Shown here in pieces: positions 1 through 5,840 of a stretch of DNA of 10,437 bases; the stretch's first letter is position 1; the number at the start of each line of letters is the position of its first letter. The stretch is from assembly GCA_029573925.1 (NCBI GenBank), contig JAKQBV010000410.1, positions 1 through 10,437 on the forward strand. Reading direction: 5' to 3'. Source of the DNA: a bacterium (GTDB lineage Bacteria > UBP15 > UBA6099). The translations under genes and the position numbers were made by a program. The notes under the pieces were generated by a model. The model saw only the letters and a program-made list of their open reading frames with translations, was not told where the DNA came from and did not search any database.

Positions 1-1
1 C

Positions 2-265
2 GGAAAAGACATTGTGATTCTCGATGTGAGAAATCCGGAGGAACTTGTCTCCGGCCCGGCTCCAATTAAAAACGCTGTGAACATTCCTGTGGCGGAGCTT
101 CCGCAAAGATACGTCGAACTGCCGAGAGATAAAGATATAGCGGTCGTCTGCCGAACCGGGAGACGCAGCGCGGCAGCCGCCGATTTTCTTGTCAAAGCCG
201 GATTCAAAAATGTCTACAACCTCATCGGTGGAATGACGGACTACAGGCAGGTTTACAGTCAATAA
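2..265 (+). CDS. Rhodanese-like domain protein (C-terminal part, truncated by window edge)
   Basis: The reading frame is open from base 2, so the gene begins upstream; the GTG at 14 is internal to the domain and unlikely to be the real start. The visible part is most of one rhodanese domain: the entry motif LDVRNPEE, the NIPVAELP segment, the active-site loop CRTGRRS with its catalytic Cys codon at 149-151, and the closing motif NLIGGMTDY. Rhodaneses carry sulfane sulfur as a Cys persulfide and pass it to acceptors such as cyanide, thiols or sulfur-carrier pathways. The intact Cys and six-residue loop suggest an active enzyme, not a phosphatase-like or dead homologue. Whether this is a stand-alone cytoplasmic or exported domain, or the tail of a larger protein, cannot be told because the N-terminus is missing. 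A MOSC gene, another sulfur-linked family, lies 3 kb away, but no operon link is visible. Confidence 0.9.
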   Translation, partial: GKDIVILDVRNPEELVSGPAPIKNAVNIPVAELPQRYVELPRDKDIAVVCRTGRRSAAAADFLVKAGFKNVYNLIGGMTDYRQVYSQ

Positions 266-273
266 AACACTAA

Positions 274-298
274 CTGTTTAGCACAGAATAGCTTTTTT
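274..298 (+). terminator. Weak candidate terminator after the rhodanese gene
   Basis: A 4-bp stem, CTGT (274-277) with ACAG (283-286), encloses a 5-base loop. A run of six T follows at 293-298. The stem is short and separated from the T-run by six bases, so this is only a tentative intrinsic terminator, supported mainly by its place just after the stop codon. Confidence 0.25.
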
Positions 299-390
299 AT
301 GTTTCCTGCCCGGCCTATTCAATCTAAAACCGGCTATTTTGCGGAGAAAAAAATAAACACGGAATTGTCTCTGGGATGACATTTTTTATA

Positions 391-419
391 TTGTGTTAAT
401 AGATTACATTATATACAAT
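391..419 (+). promoter_or_regulatory. Candidate sigma-70-type promoter for SLH porin A
   Basis: A TACAAT hexamer at 414-419 matches the -10 consensus at five of six positions. Seventeen bases upstream, TTGTGT at 391-396 keeps the TTG of the -35 box. The surroundings are AT-rich. Transcription would begin near 426 and give a leader of roughly 77 bases before the ATG at 503. The weak -35 box limits confidence. Confidence 0.45.
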
Positions 420-476
420 ACTGAATCACGGCTGTGGCGCTTTAGTGTTGAGCGCGGTCGGGTAAGTTACAATAAC

Positions 477-502
477 ATAGAGAATCGGCTACATCGCTGA
501 AA
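477..502 (+). promoter_or_regulatory. Leader of SLH porin A: shared ATAGAGAA box, no Shine-Dalgarno
   Basis: ATAGAGAA lies at 477-484, 18 bases before the ATG. The paralogous porin B has the same octamer at 5816-5823, 17 bases before its ATG. No GGAGG-like site sits at the usual distance in either leader, although rpmA and the MOSC gene in this window have clear ones. The shared box may be a remnant of duplication or a translation-control element. Confidence 0.35.
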
Positions 503-3208
503 ATGAGATTTTCTGTAATAAGTGCAATTGTCGCGACTCTGGCAACGGCTGTTCTAGCTGTCTTCGCGCCTGCGCCTTCCGCCGCGTGGGCGGAGGACCC
601 TTTCGCGCTGGATTTCCTTGAAAGCGAGAAAGCTTCGTCCACCCTGAAACCGCTGTGGCAGGTCGCGCCTGTGGAGGCGTCGGCTCCGGGCGCTTTCGAT
701 GATGTGCCCGCAGACCACTGGGCGTATAAAGCGGTCAGATACCTCGTCGATATCGGGCTGATGGAAGGACAGGCGGACGGCTATTTCAAAGGCGACAGAC
801 CTGTCACCCGCTACGAGTTGTCCGTAATAATCGCAAAACTGGTCAGCAACTATAACAGGTACGTGGCGGAAGGAAAATTCGTGTCGGTCCCGATGTCGGT
901 TCCGGCTGCTATAACGCCGGACGCGCGAGGCGCGCTGATAGCGCCGCCCGCCGGAGGACTTGTCGCTGAAGCGCCCGCTCAGCCCTACCCCGCTGCCGCA
1001 GTTCCCGTCCCCGCGCAGCCCCGCCCTCCCAAAACCGGCGAAGTCGTATGGCGGGACCCGCGCGGGGAACAACCCGACATAAGATTCCAGCGCAGAGGCC
1101 CGGCGGAAATGCAGGTCGTTCTCGAAAAAGCCGCTCCGGCGCAAACTCCAGTGGAAACTCCAGCCGCTCCCGCCGCTACCCCACAACCGGCGGAAACTTC
1201 GAAACCCGAACCCGAAAAGAAACCTGTCAAACCTCCTAAACAGTTTGAAAACCTAGCCAAGTCGGTAGAACTGACGGAAAAAGACGTCGAGATTCTCAAA
1301 GCCCTGATAGATTACGTAGAGAAAGACGTGTTGAAAAATCTCGAAAAGGATATGAAGAAGGAAATCGCCGATGTCAGGAAACAGGTTCTGACGAATAAAA
1401 GAGAGATAGACAGGCTCAAGGACGACCAGCAGAGGTTCAAGGTGACCGGAAGCGCCAGCGCGGGATACTCGTCCAGACACGTCACGGATGTTTCAGACGA
1501 CGGCGACAACGATGACGATTCATACGCTGTGTCAAGCAAGGCGTTGACTCTGGACCTGTACAGCAAGCCCCGGAAAAACGACGACATGACTCTACGGTCG
1601 AGGCTAGCGTACGCGGGAGACGGTTTTCTACTGCAATATCAGAACCTTACTCCGAGCAGGCCGAGAAACTTCACTTTAAGAAACATATCGGCAGGAGAAG
1701 TCGCTTTCGGCGCTTGGTTCCTTACGGGCATGGGCGTCAAATACGACGGCATAAGCATGGAGTTTTCCCTGAATGACTACTCCATCAAATCCAACTTGGG
1801 AAAGATCAGGGAAACATCTTTCAGCAAAAATTACATTAAGACAGGAGACTGTCAAGGGGGATCGTGTTCCCAATGGCAGACGGATTCTTATTTCAACCGG
1901 GAATACATACAGGCGCATAGCCTGCAGACGAGCATCTTCGGCAACCCCAGCTCCCTTCTGCTATTCACACGAATCGCCACATGGGAGGACTACCACAACG
2001 ACATAACGCCGTCATGGTATGGAAGCTGGTATCAAACAAACAAGGAAATAGGAGGAGATTGGGAACTGGACGATTACAAGTTTTTCAAACCTCCCATGAA
2101 GAACTCCGTAAACAGCATTTTTCTCAGATATCCAATCTCCCGGATTCCCGGATTGCAGGTCACTGCGGAGTATGGACACAGCACATATAAGAAGGACGGC
2201 TTCAAGCTGGCGTTTTCACCGTTTAACGGCTCGGATTTCTCGATGGCGGAGAAATATGTGAGCTGGGTGGAGATTCCCAGCCAGACCGCGCAGGACGACG
2301 CGTTTTATCTTTTGTTCGACTATGCAAAAGGGCCTATTCAGATATTCCCCATCGGACACATGAAGCTCGGAGAAAAATTCGTTTCCAGACGATTCGGGCT
2401 GCCGGGCTTCGACATATCCAGCTTCGGGATAGACATACTGCCGATCAACCTTCAGAGCCTTGAGGTTTATCTTGCGCGCGGAACATACAAGAGACCTGAG
2501 AAAAAGTTCCAGAATGAAATTCTGTATGTTACCGGCGGAGAATGGAAACCGATGTATTTCGACACCGGAGCGGTGGCGGACAACGGGGATATGGCAGTGA
2601 TTGTCAGCTTCAACCTGTTCGAGAGGCTGAACAACAGGGACCCTGACGCGCTTCTGAAGCTCTCCTACTTCGACAACAAGTTCACTTATTACATGACGGA
2701 CAAGATAACTCTTTCCGGAAAATACAGCATTGTTAAAGCCGGGCTAGGCCCTACGTGCGTGGACGGAAATTACACGAGCATCGTGGACGACCAAGGCAAC
2801 GTGATAGACAAATTCATCGGAAACGGCATAGCCGACTGCAATCCCGATTCGCCAACTTACGACTCTCAGGACCTTTCCATAATGCTCCGCTTCGGCATGA
2901 AATCTCAAGAGTATGAATTGTCTTGGCGAACATCGAAAAAATCCGACCTGACTTATATCTTCGGATTTGACGACATCAGACTTAATGTGGTCACAAGCGT
3001 AGACGAAGTGAACACTACGATATCCGACCTTGTGCCTCAAGGCAGAAAATTCAAGTCGAACTTCTCATACAGATACCGGTTGACAGACATTTCCAGAGTG
3101 GACCTCTGGTACAGAACGACTTATCCGAGGAACAACACATCACAACTGAAACAGCCGGAACAAGACCGCGTGATGGAAACAGGAATAAATTTGACGATGA
3201 GTTTCTAA
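503..3208 (+). CDS. SLH-domain outer-membrane porin/tether protein, paralogue A
   Basis: This 901-residue protein has a signal peptide (residues 1-30, cleavage near SAAWA). One SLH domain follows (about 65-118) with DVPADHWAYKAV and the TRYE motif. Then come a Pro/Ala-rich linker (about 125-246), a charged coiled coil (about 248-311), and a long region rich in alternating aromatic and polar residues (about 312-901) ending in INLTMSF. The terminal Phe and strand pattern indicate a beta-barrel inserted by the BAM machinery. In known SLH porins the SLH domain binds secondary polymers on peptidoglycan, the coiled coil spans the periplasm, and the barrel holds the outer membrane and may pass solutes. 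It is longer than classical OprB/SomA porins. Four cysteines (450, 455, 752, 779) all lie in the barrel. Porin B at 5841 is clearly homologous, with matching blocks such as KNSVNSIFLRYP and KPMYFDTGAVA. The chosen start gives a complete signal peptide but has no strong ribosome-binding site. Barrel and substrate assignments are inference; SLH and export are well supported. Confidence 0.88.
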   Translation: MRFSVISAIVATLATAVLAVFAPAPSAAWAEDPFALDFLESEKASSTLKPLWQVAPVEASAPGAFDDVPADHWAYKAVRYLVDIGLMEGQADGYFKGDRPVTRYELSVIIAKLVSNYNRYVAEGKFVSVPMSVPAAITPDARGALIAPPAGGLVAEAPAQPYPAAAVPVPAQPRPPKTGEVVWRDPRGEQPDIRFQRRGPAEMQVVLEKAAPAQTPVETPAAPAATPQPAETSKPEPEKKPVKPPKQFENLAKSVELTEKDVEILKALIDYVEKDVLKNLEKDMKKEIADVRKQVLTNKREIDRLKDDQQRFKVTGSASAGYSSRHVTDVSDDGDNDDDSYAVSSKALTLDLYSKPRKNDDMTLRSRLAYAGDGFLLQYQNLTPSRPRNFTLRNISAGEVAFGAWFLTGMGVKYDGISMEFSLNDYSIKSNLGKIRETSFSKNYIKTGDCQGGSCSQWQTDSYFNREYIQAHSLQTSIFGNPSSLLLFTRIATWEDYHNDITPSWYGSWYQTNKEIGGDWELDDYKFFKPPMKNSVNSIFLRYPISRIPGLQVTAEYGHSTYKKDGFKLAFSPFNGSDFSMAEKYVSWVEIPSQTAQDDAFYLLFDYAKGPIQIFPIGHMKLGEKFVSRRFGLPGFDISSFGIDILPINLQSLEVYLARGTYKRPEKKFQNEILYVTGGEWKPMYFDTGAVADNGDMAVIVSFNLFERLNNRDPDALLKLSYFDNKFTYYMTDKITLSGKYSIVKAGLGPTCVDGNYTSIVDDQGNVIDKFIGNGIADCNPDSPTYDSQDLSIMLRFGMKSQEYELSWRTSKKSDLTYIFGFDDIRLNVVTSVDEVNTTISDLVPQGRKFKSNFSYRYRLTDISRVDLWYRTTYPRNNTSQLKQPEQDRVMETGINLTMSF

Positions 3209-3258
3209 TCCGCAATTAATATCGATTTCAAAAAACATCAAAACTTGCGGAGGATTCA

Positions 3259-3276
3259 GATTCCGCGCGCGGGATC
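3259..3276. other. GC-rich inverted repeat between convergent genes
   Basis: GATTCCG (3259-3265) and CGGGATC (3270-3276) pair over seven positions, one of them a G-T pair on the plus strand, around a CGCG centre. It lies between the convergent porin A and MOSC genes. On the plus strand a T5 run at 3287-3291 follows ten bases later, already inside the MOSC 3' end. This could help end porin A transcription, but the spacing is poor for a standard intrinsic terminator. Confidence 0.3.
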
Positions 3277-3283
3277 GGGCCGG

Positions 3284-3724
3284 TCATTTTTCGACAATCG
3301 CTATGGCGTCTCCCGCGCGGAGGGAGCCGGGGACGATTGTTTTTACGAAAATGCCCTCGCGGGGCATGACGCAGTCGCCCGCCTGATAGTAGATGGCGCA
3401 GCGGTCGTGGCATTCCTTGCCTATCTGGGTGACTTCCAGTTCGACTGCTCCGCTTCGCAGGCGGGTTCCGACGGGCAGGCCGTAGAGGTTGAGGCCTTTT
3501 GTGGTGATGTTCTCCGCGAAGTCTCCGGGGTTGACGTCCAAGCCTTTGGCGCGCATTTTGTCTATGCTTTCTATGGCTAGCATGCTGACCTGCCTGAACG
3601 GGTCCGGGCCGGCGTGCCCGTCGCCCTCTATGCCGTGTCCGATCCGCAACTCGACGGACTCGACGGGTTTCTTGCGCTCGCCCTTGCCCGCGCTCACGTT
3701 AACCGAAACTATCTCTCCTGTCAT
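3284..3724 (-). CDS. Stand-alone MOSC-domain protein
   Basis: This small 146-residue protein is close to a bare MOSC domain. Family signatures read in order: GIEGDGHAG (residues 31-39), RQVSMLA (44-50), PGDFAENITT (66-75), LPVG (83-86), and a C-terminal block with ECHDRCAIY and GDCVMPREGIF holding Cys105, Cys109 and Cys118. MOSC domains occur in Moco sulfurase C-termini, YiiM/YuaD-type proteins and mARC enzymes, and are linked to binding or transferring the molybdenum cofactor or its sulfur. The gene lies 43 bp downstream of moaA on the same strand and is probably cotranscribed, which supports a role in cofactor handling or insertion. A good ribosome-binding site supports the start. The short single-domain type in bacteria is often found beside moa/mog genes. 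The exact reaction of this subgroup is not known to me, so no gene symbol is given. Confidence 0.88.
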   Translation of the reverse strand: MTGEIVSVNVSAGKGERKKPVESVELRIGHGIEGDGHAGPDPFRQVSMLAIESIDKMRAKGLDVNPGDFAENITTKGLNLYGLPVGTRLRSGAVELEVTQIGKECHDRCAIYYQAGDCVMPREGIFVKTIVPGSLRAGDAIAIVEK

Positions 3725-3730
3725 AACGAT

Positions 3731-3737
3731 TCTCCTT
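3731..3737 (-). promoter_or_regulatory. Ribosome-binding site of the MOSC gene
   Basis: On the minus strand AAGGAGA lies six bases before the ATG at 3724. It fixes the start of the MOSC gene and shows that canonical Shine-Dalgarno sites are used in this genome. Confidence 0.75.
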
Positions 3738-3767
3738 AAAATTCGCGGCGGGCCGACCGCCTGCGGC

Positions 3768-4763
3768 TCATCCGCCGACGGAATGCATGGGGCGCGAAGC
3801 GTCCGGGAAGTTGCCCCTCGGCCCTTTCGATTCCGCCGCCCGCCGGAACGCGTCGCGTATCTCGTCGTCTGTGCCGCCGGAGCGCATTATAGCCTTCACG
3901 TCCACCCCGGAAGGGGACAACAGGCAGGCGAGCAACTGGCCTCCGGGGGTGAGCCTCATCCTGTTGCACATGTTGCAGAACCCGTGCGATATCGGGCTGA
4001 TGAATCCCACCGAGGCGTCTGAGCCTTTGATTTTGAAATATCTCGCCGGCGCGCCAGGGTCGGTTCTTCCCCCGTCGGAAGCGTCTATCAGCGAGCCGAG
4101 GGAGGCGATTGTTTCGTCGCGCGAAACGTATCTGGCGCGCCATTCCTCGTCCCTGTTGAAAGGCATGTACTCGATGAACCTGACGACCACGCCCTCGTCG
4201 AGAGCAAACCTGATGAAGTCGGCGGCCTCGTTTTCGTTGCGTCCTCGCATCACCACCGCGTTCACCTTGACTGGGCGGAGACCCGCCGCGCCCGCCGCGC
4301 GTATCCCGTCGATGACCGCGCCGATATCCCCCCGCCTGCATATCTCGCTGAACTTCGCCGGGTCCAGAGTGTCTAGGCTGACGTTTACGCGCTTCAGCCC
4401 GGCTGCGGCGAGGGCTTCAGCTTGTTCAGCCAGCAGCAGCCCGTTCGTGGTTAGCGAGAGGTCTTCCAGAGAATCGATCCGCGAGAGTTGGGCCACTAGG
4501 CGCTCGACGTTTTTTCTTGCCAAAGGCTCGCCGCCGGTGAGGCGGACTTTCCTGATGCCCGCGCCCGCGCCAATCTTCACTATTCTCTCTATCTCGTCGT
4601 AAGTGAGGATTTCCTCGTGGGGAATGAATTCGGCGCCTTCGGGGATGCAATAGACGCACCGCATGTTGCAACGATCCGTCACAGAAACCCGCAGATAGTT
4701 GATGTTCCTGTCATAGTTGTCGCGCAGCGCGCTTCCGCGCGAGTCATCAGGCCCTAATGTCAT
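3768..4763 (-). CDS. moaA: GTP 3',8-cyclase (molybdenum cofactor biosynthesis protein A)
   Basis: MoaA is the radical SAM enzyme that, with MoaC, turns GTP into cyclic pyranopterin monophosphate, the first step of molybdenum cofactor synthesis in the cytoplasm. All diagnostic elements are present in 331 residues, a normal family length. The radical SAM cluster is CNMRCVYC (Cys32, Cys36, Cys39). The SAM-binding motif is RLTGGEPL (74-81). Next come SLTTNG (103-108) and NVSLDTLDP (127-135). The second [4Fe-4S] cluster, which binds GTP, uses Cys263, Cys266 and Cys280 (CNMC, then 13 residues, then C). The conserved C-terminal double glycine is present in MHSVGG. The MOSC gene follows 43 bp downstream on the same strand; no other moa gene is in the window. 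There is no clear ribosome-binding site before the ATG (upstream bases are AT-rich), but no better in-frame start exists before YLRVSVTDRCN. Confidence 0.97.
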   Translation of the reverse strand: MTLGPDDSRGSALRDNYDRNINYLRVSVTDRCNMRCVYCIPEGAEFIPHEEILTYDEIERIVKIGAGAGIRKVRLTGGEPLARKNVERLVAQLSRIDSLEDLSLTTNGLLLAEQAEALAAAGLKRVNVSLDTLDPAKFSEICRRGDIGAVIDGIRAAGAAGLRPVKVNAVVMRGRNENEAADFIRFALDEGVVVRFIEYMPFNRDEEWRARYVSRDETIASLGSLIDASDGGRTDPGAPARYFKIKGSDASVGFISPISHGFCNMCNRMRLTPGGQLLACLLSPSGVDVKAIMRSGGTDDEIRDAFRRAAESKGPRGNFPDASRPMHSVGG

Positions 4764-4830
4764 TTTCTAATTATTAGTTCATGCGGGGAATTTTTCAATC
4801 GTTCCCGAAACACTGATAGCTCTCCGTTCG

Positions 4831-4860
4831 ATTATAAAGTCGCCGACCAGAGTAAGCCTG
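4831..4860 (-). promoter_or_regulatory. Candidate promoter for moaA-MOSC
   Basis: The minus strand carries a perfect TATAAT at 4836-4831, which would place the transcription start near 4824 and leave a leader of about 60 bases. The -35 region near 4855-4860 reads CAGGCT and is a poor match, so an activator may be needed or the promoter assignment may be wrong. The leader is too short to hold a molybdenum-cofactor riboswitch. Confidence 0.4.
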
Positions 4861-4864
4861 AAAA

Positions 4865-4874
4865 AAATCGATTT
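4865..4874. repeat. Ten-base perfect palindrome upstream of the moaA promoter
   Basis: AAATCGATTT is a perfect inverted repeat located just upstream of the weak -35 region of the candidate moaA promoter. Its place would suit a regulator-binding site, but a 10-base AT-rich palindrome can occur by chance. Confidence 0.25.
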
Positions 4875-4931
4875 GTCTTCGAGGATTGGGGAATGCCTCT
4901 GAATCAATCGCCCCCTCGTGGTCATGGCATG

Positions 4932-4960
4932 AAAAAAGCGCGACCTTGGGGATCGCGCTT
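4932..4960 (-). terminator. Intrinsic terminator of the rplU-rpmA operon
   Basis: Arms AAGCGCGA (4936-4943) and TCGCGCTT (4953-4960) form a GC-rich stem of eight pairs around a 9-base loop. On the minus strand six T residues follow the stem directly (4937-4932), the textbook form, 45 bases after the rpmA stop. It means obg, often next to rpmA elsewhere, is not in this operon. The plus-strand side has only a broken T-run. Confidence 0.88.
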
Positions 4961-5004
4961 GTTTTATTCAAAGTCGCTGCTCGCGGCGTTCGCGAGTCGG
5001 CCTC

Positions 5005-5259
5005 TCAACCGGCGGTCACACTGACTTTCTTTCTGTTCTTGCCCACGCGCTCGAACTCCACCCTGCCGTCGATAAGAGAATAAATGGTGTAGTCTTTGCC
5101 CATGCCGACGTTGCTGCCCGGCATGATTTTCGTGCCGCACTGGCGGATGATGATATTGCCCGGCTTGACCGTTTCCCCGCCGAACTTTTTGACGCCGCGC
5201 ATCTTCGGCTGGCTGTCGCGTCCGTTTGTCGAGCTTCCCTGTCCTTTTTTATGCGCCAT
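5005..5259 (-). CDS. rpmA: 50S ribosomal protein L27
   Basis: L27 is a small basic protein of the large ribosomal subunit whose N-terminal tail reaches the peptidyl-transferase centre. The 84-residue product has the family start MAHKKGQGSSTNGRDS, then GNIIIRQCGTKIMPGSNVGMG and a basic end, matching the usual length of about 85. The protein begins directly at MAHKKG, without the N-terminal extension that Prp protease removes in Firmicutes. Consistently, there is no prp gene in the 47-bp gap between rplU and rpmA. A strong GGAGG site supports the start, and a terminator follows the stop. It is transcribed with rplU. Confidence 0.98.
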   Translation of the reverse strand: MAHKKGQGSSTNGRDSQPKMRGVKKFGGETVKPGNIIIRQCGTKIMPGSNVGMGKDYTIYSLIDGRVEFERVGKNRKKVSVTAG

Positions 5260-5266
5260 CTCTATG

Positions 5267-5271
5267 CCTCC
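5267..5271 (-). promoter_or_regulatory. Ribosome-binding site of rpmA
   Basis: GGAGG on the minus strand lies seven bases before the rpmA ATG (5259), a full consensus match at ideal spacing. Confidence 0.8.
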
Positions 5272-5306
5272 GCGCCCGGATAAACCGCTCCGGGCATCAT
5301 TGTCGT

Positions 5307-5621
5307 TTATGCCGTGATGATTTTGTCTATCTCAAGCTCGGTGTAATGCTGCCTGTGGCCCGTCTTCGTCCTGATGCGTTTTTTGGGTTTGTACCTGAAG
5401 ACGAAGATTTTCTTCGCGCGGCCCTGCCGCTTCACTCTGGCTTCGACGCTTGCCCCCTGCACGAAAGGAGAGCCGAACTTCGGTTCCTCTCCGCCGATCA
5501 GCGCCATCACAGAGTCTATCTTCACTGTCTGGCCAAGCTCTCCGTCCATCTTTTCAACGCGGATGACATCGCCTTCCTTGACTGTAAACTGCTTTCCGCC
5601 TATCTTTATTATCGCTGACAT
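5307..5621 (-). CDS. rplU: 50S ribosomal protein L21
   Basis: L21 binds 23S rRNA in the large subunit. The 104-residue product starts MSAIIKIGGKQFTVKEGD, the standard beginning of the family. It continues with GGEEPKFGSPFVQGASVEA and the very basic RYKPKKRIRTKTGHRQ, which contacts rRNA, and ends ELEIDKIITA. An in-frame ATG at 5636 would add five residues (MRGES). I prefer the ATG at 5621 because the family starts there and GGGGTG lies five to six bases upstream (5632-5627). It is the first gene of the rplU-rpmA operon, with a promoter, UP-like element and leader hairpin just upstream. Confidence 0.97.
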   Translation of the reverse strand: MSAIIKIGGKQFTVKEGDVIRVEKMDGELGQTVKIDSVMALIGGEEPKFGSPFVQGASVEARVKRQGRAKKIFVFRYKPKKRIRTKTGHRQHYTELEIDKIITA

Positions 5622-5647
5622 GCTTTCACCCCGCAAATAGTGTAACA

Positions 5648-5669
5648 GCCCGCCTTCCTTCAGGCAAGC
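5648..5669 (-). promoter_or_regulatory. Leader hairpin of rplU-rpmA, possible autoregulatory site
   Basis: On the minus strand GCTTGCCT (5669-5662) pairs fully with AGGCGGGC (5655-5648), eight pairs including two G-U, around the 6-base loop GAAGGA. The hairpin begins at the predicted transcription start and ends about 26 bases before the rplU ATG. Ribosomal protein operons, including L21 operons in some phyla, often carry leader structures that bind their own product. Structure is seen; L21 binding is inference. Confidence 0.5.
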
Positions 5670-5675
5670 CGAATC

Positions 5676-5704
5676 ATTCTAGCAGACAAATTTTTCGTTT
5701 ACAA
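5676..5704 (-). promoter_or_regulatory. Promoter of rplU-rpmA
   Basis: The minus strand has TTGTAA (5704-5699, four of six with consensus -35), a 17-base spacer, and TAGAAT (5681-5676, five of six with consensus -10) preceded by TGC, an extended -10 element. The predicted start is near 5669. Confidence 0.7.
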
Positions 5705-5705
5705 T

Positions 5706-5724
5706 AAAAAAACATATTTTTTTT
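5706..5724 (-). promoter_or_regulatory. UP-like A/T-tract upstream of the rplU promoter
   Basis: On the minus strand eight A, the bases TATG, then seven T occupy about -55 to -37 relative to the predicted start. This resembles the UP element bound by the RNA polymerase alpha subunits at ribosomal promoters and fits a strongly expressed operon. The same tract lies about 13 bases from the -35 box of the divergent porin B promoter. Confidence 0.5.
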
Positions 5725-5737
5725 CAAACCTTTTGCA

Positions 5738-5766
5738 TTGAATTTATATACGGCATTTGATAAAAT
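5738..5766 (+). promoter_or_regulatory. Candidate promoter of the SLH porin B operon
   Basis: TTGAAT (5738-5743, four of six with consensus) and TAAAAT (5761-5766, five of six) are separated by 17 bases. The start would be near 5773, giving a leader of about 68 bases that holds a T-run and the ATAGAGAA box also found before porin A. Confidence 0.6.
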
Positions 5767-5815
5767 CCCCATGACCTTTGAGGCTGTTTTTTTTTATTGA
5801 TAAGCAATTTATTAT

Positions 5816-5840
5816 ATAGAGAAAGAATCTGACACATAGT
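5816..5840 (+). promoter_or_regulatory. Leader of SLH porin B: shared ATAGAGAA box, no Shine-Dalgarno
   Basis: The octamer ATAGAGAA (5816-5823) precedes the ATG by 17 bases, as in porin A (18 bases). The bases just before the start, GACACATAGT, contain no Shine-Dalgarno match. Confidence 0.35.

Noticed and set aside
310..340. Near-direct repeat CCGGCCTATT / CCGGCTATT upstream of porin A
   Set aside because: Only about nine bases, imperfect, twenty bases apart, and outside the predicted promoter; not enough to call an operator.
554..1186. Open frame of 210 codons on the minus strand inside porin A
   Set aside because: It lies wholly within the well-supported porin A gene, gives an Arg-rich product with no recognisable motif, and is explained by the GC-rich linker coding sequence.
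3787..4602. Open frame of 271 codons on the plus strand opposite moaA
   Set aside because: The moaA frame carries all catalytic motifs. The opposite frame is a Ser/Arg/Pro-rich shadow with no family resemblance.
4728..4741. Five-pair GC hairpin with a GGAA loop just inside the moaA start on the minus strand
   Set aside because: It falls in coding sequence made of GC-rich Arg/Ala/Ser codons, so pairing is easily due to composition.
4764..4824. Molybdenum-cofactor riboswitch in the moaA leader
   Set aside because: The predicted leader is about 60 bases, too short for that riboswitch, and no matching multi-stem structure was visible.
5622..5636. Upstream start for L21 adding MRGES
   Set aside because: The L21 family begins at the next Met, and the Shine-Dalgarno-like GGGGTG lies between the two starts, matching the inner one.
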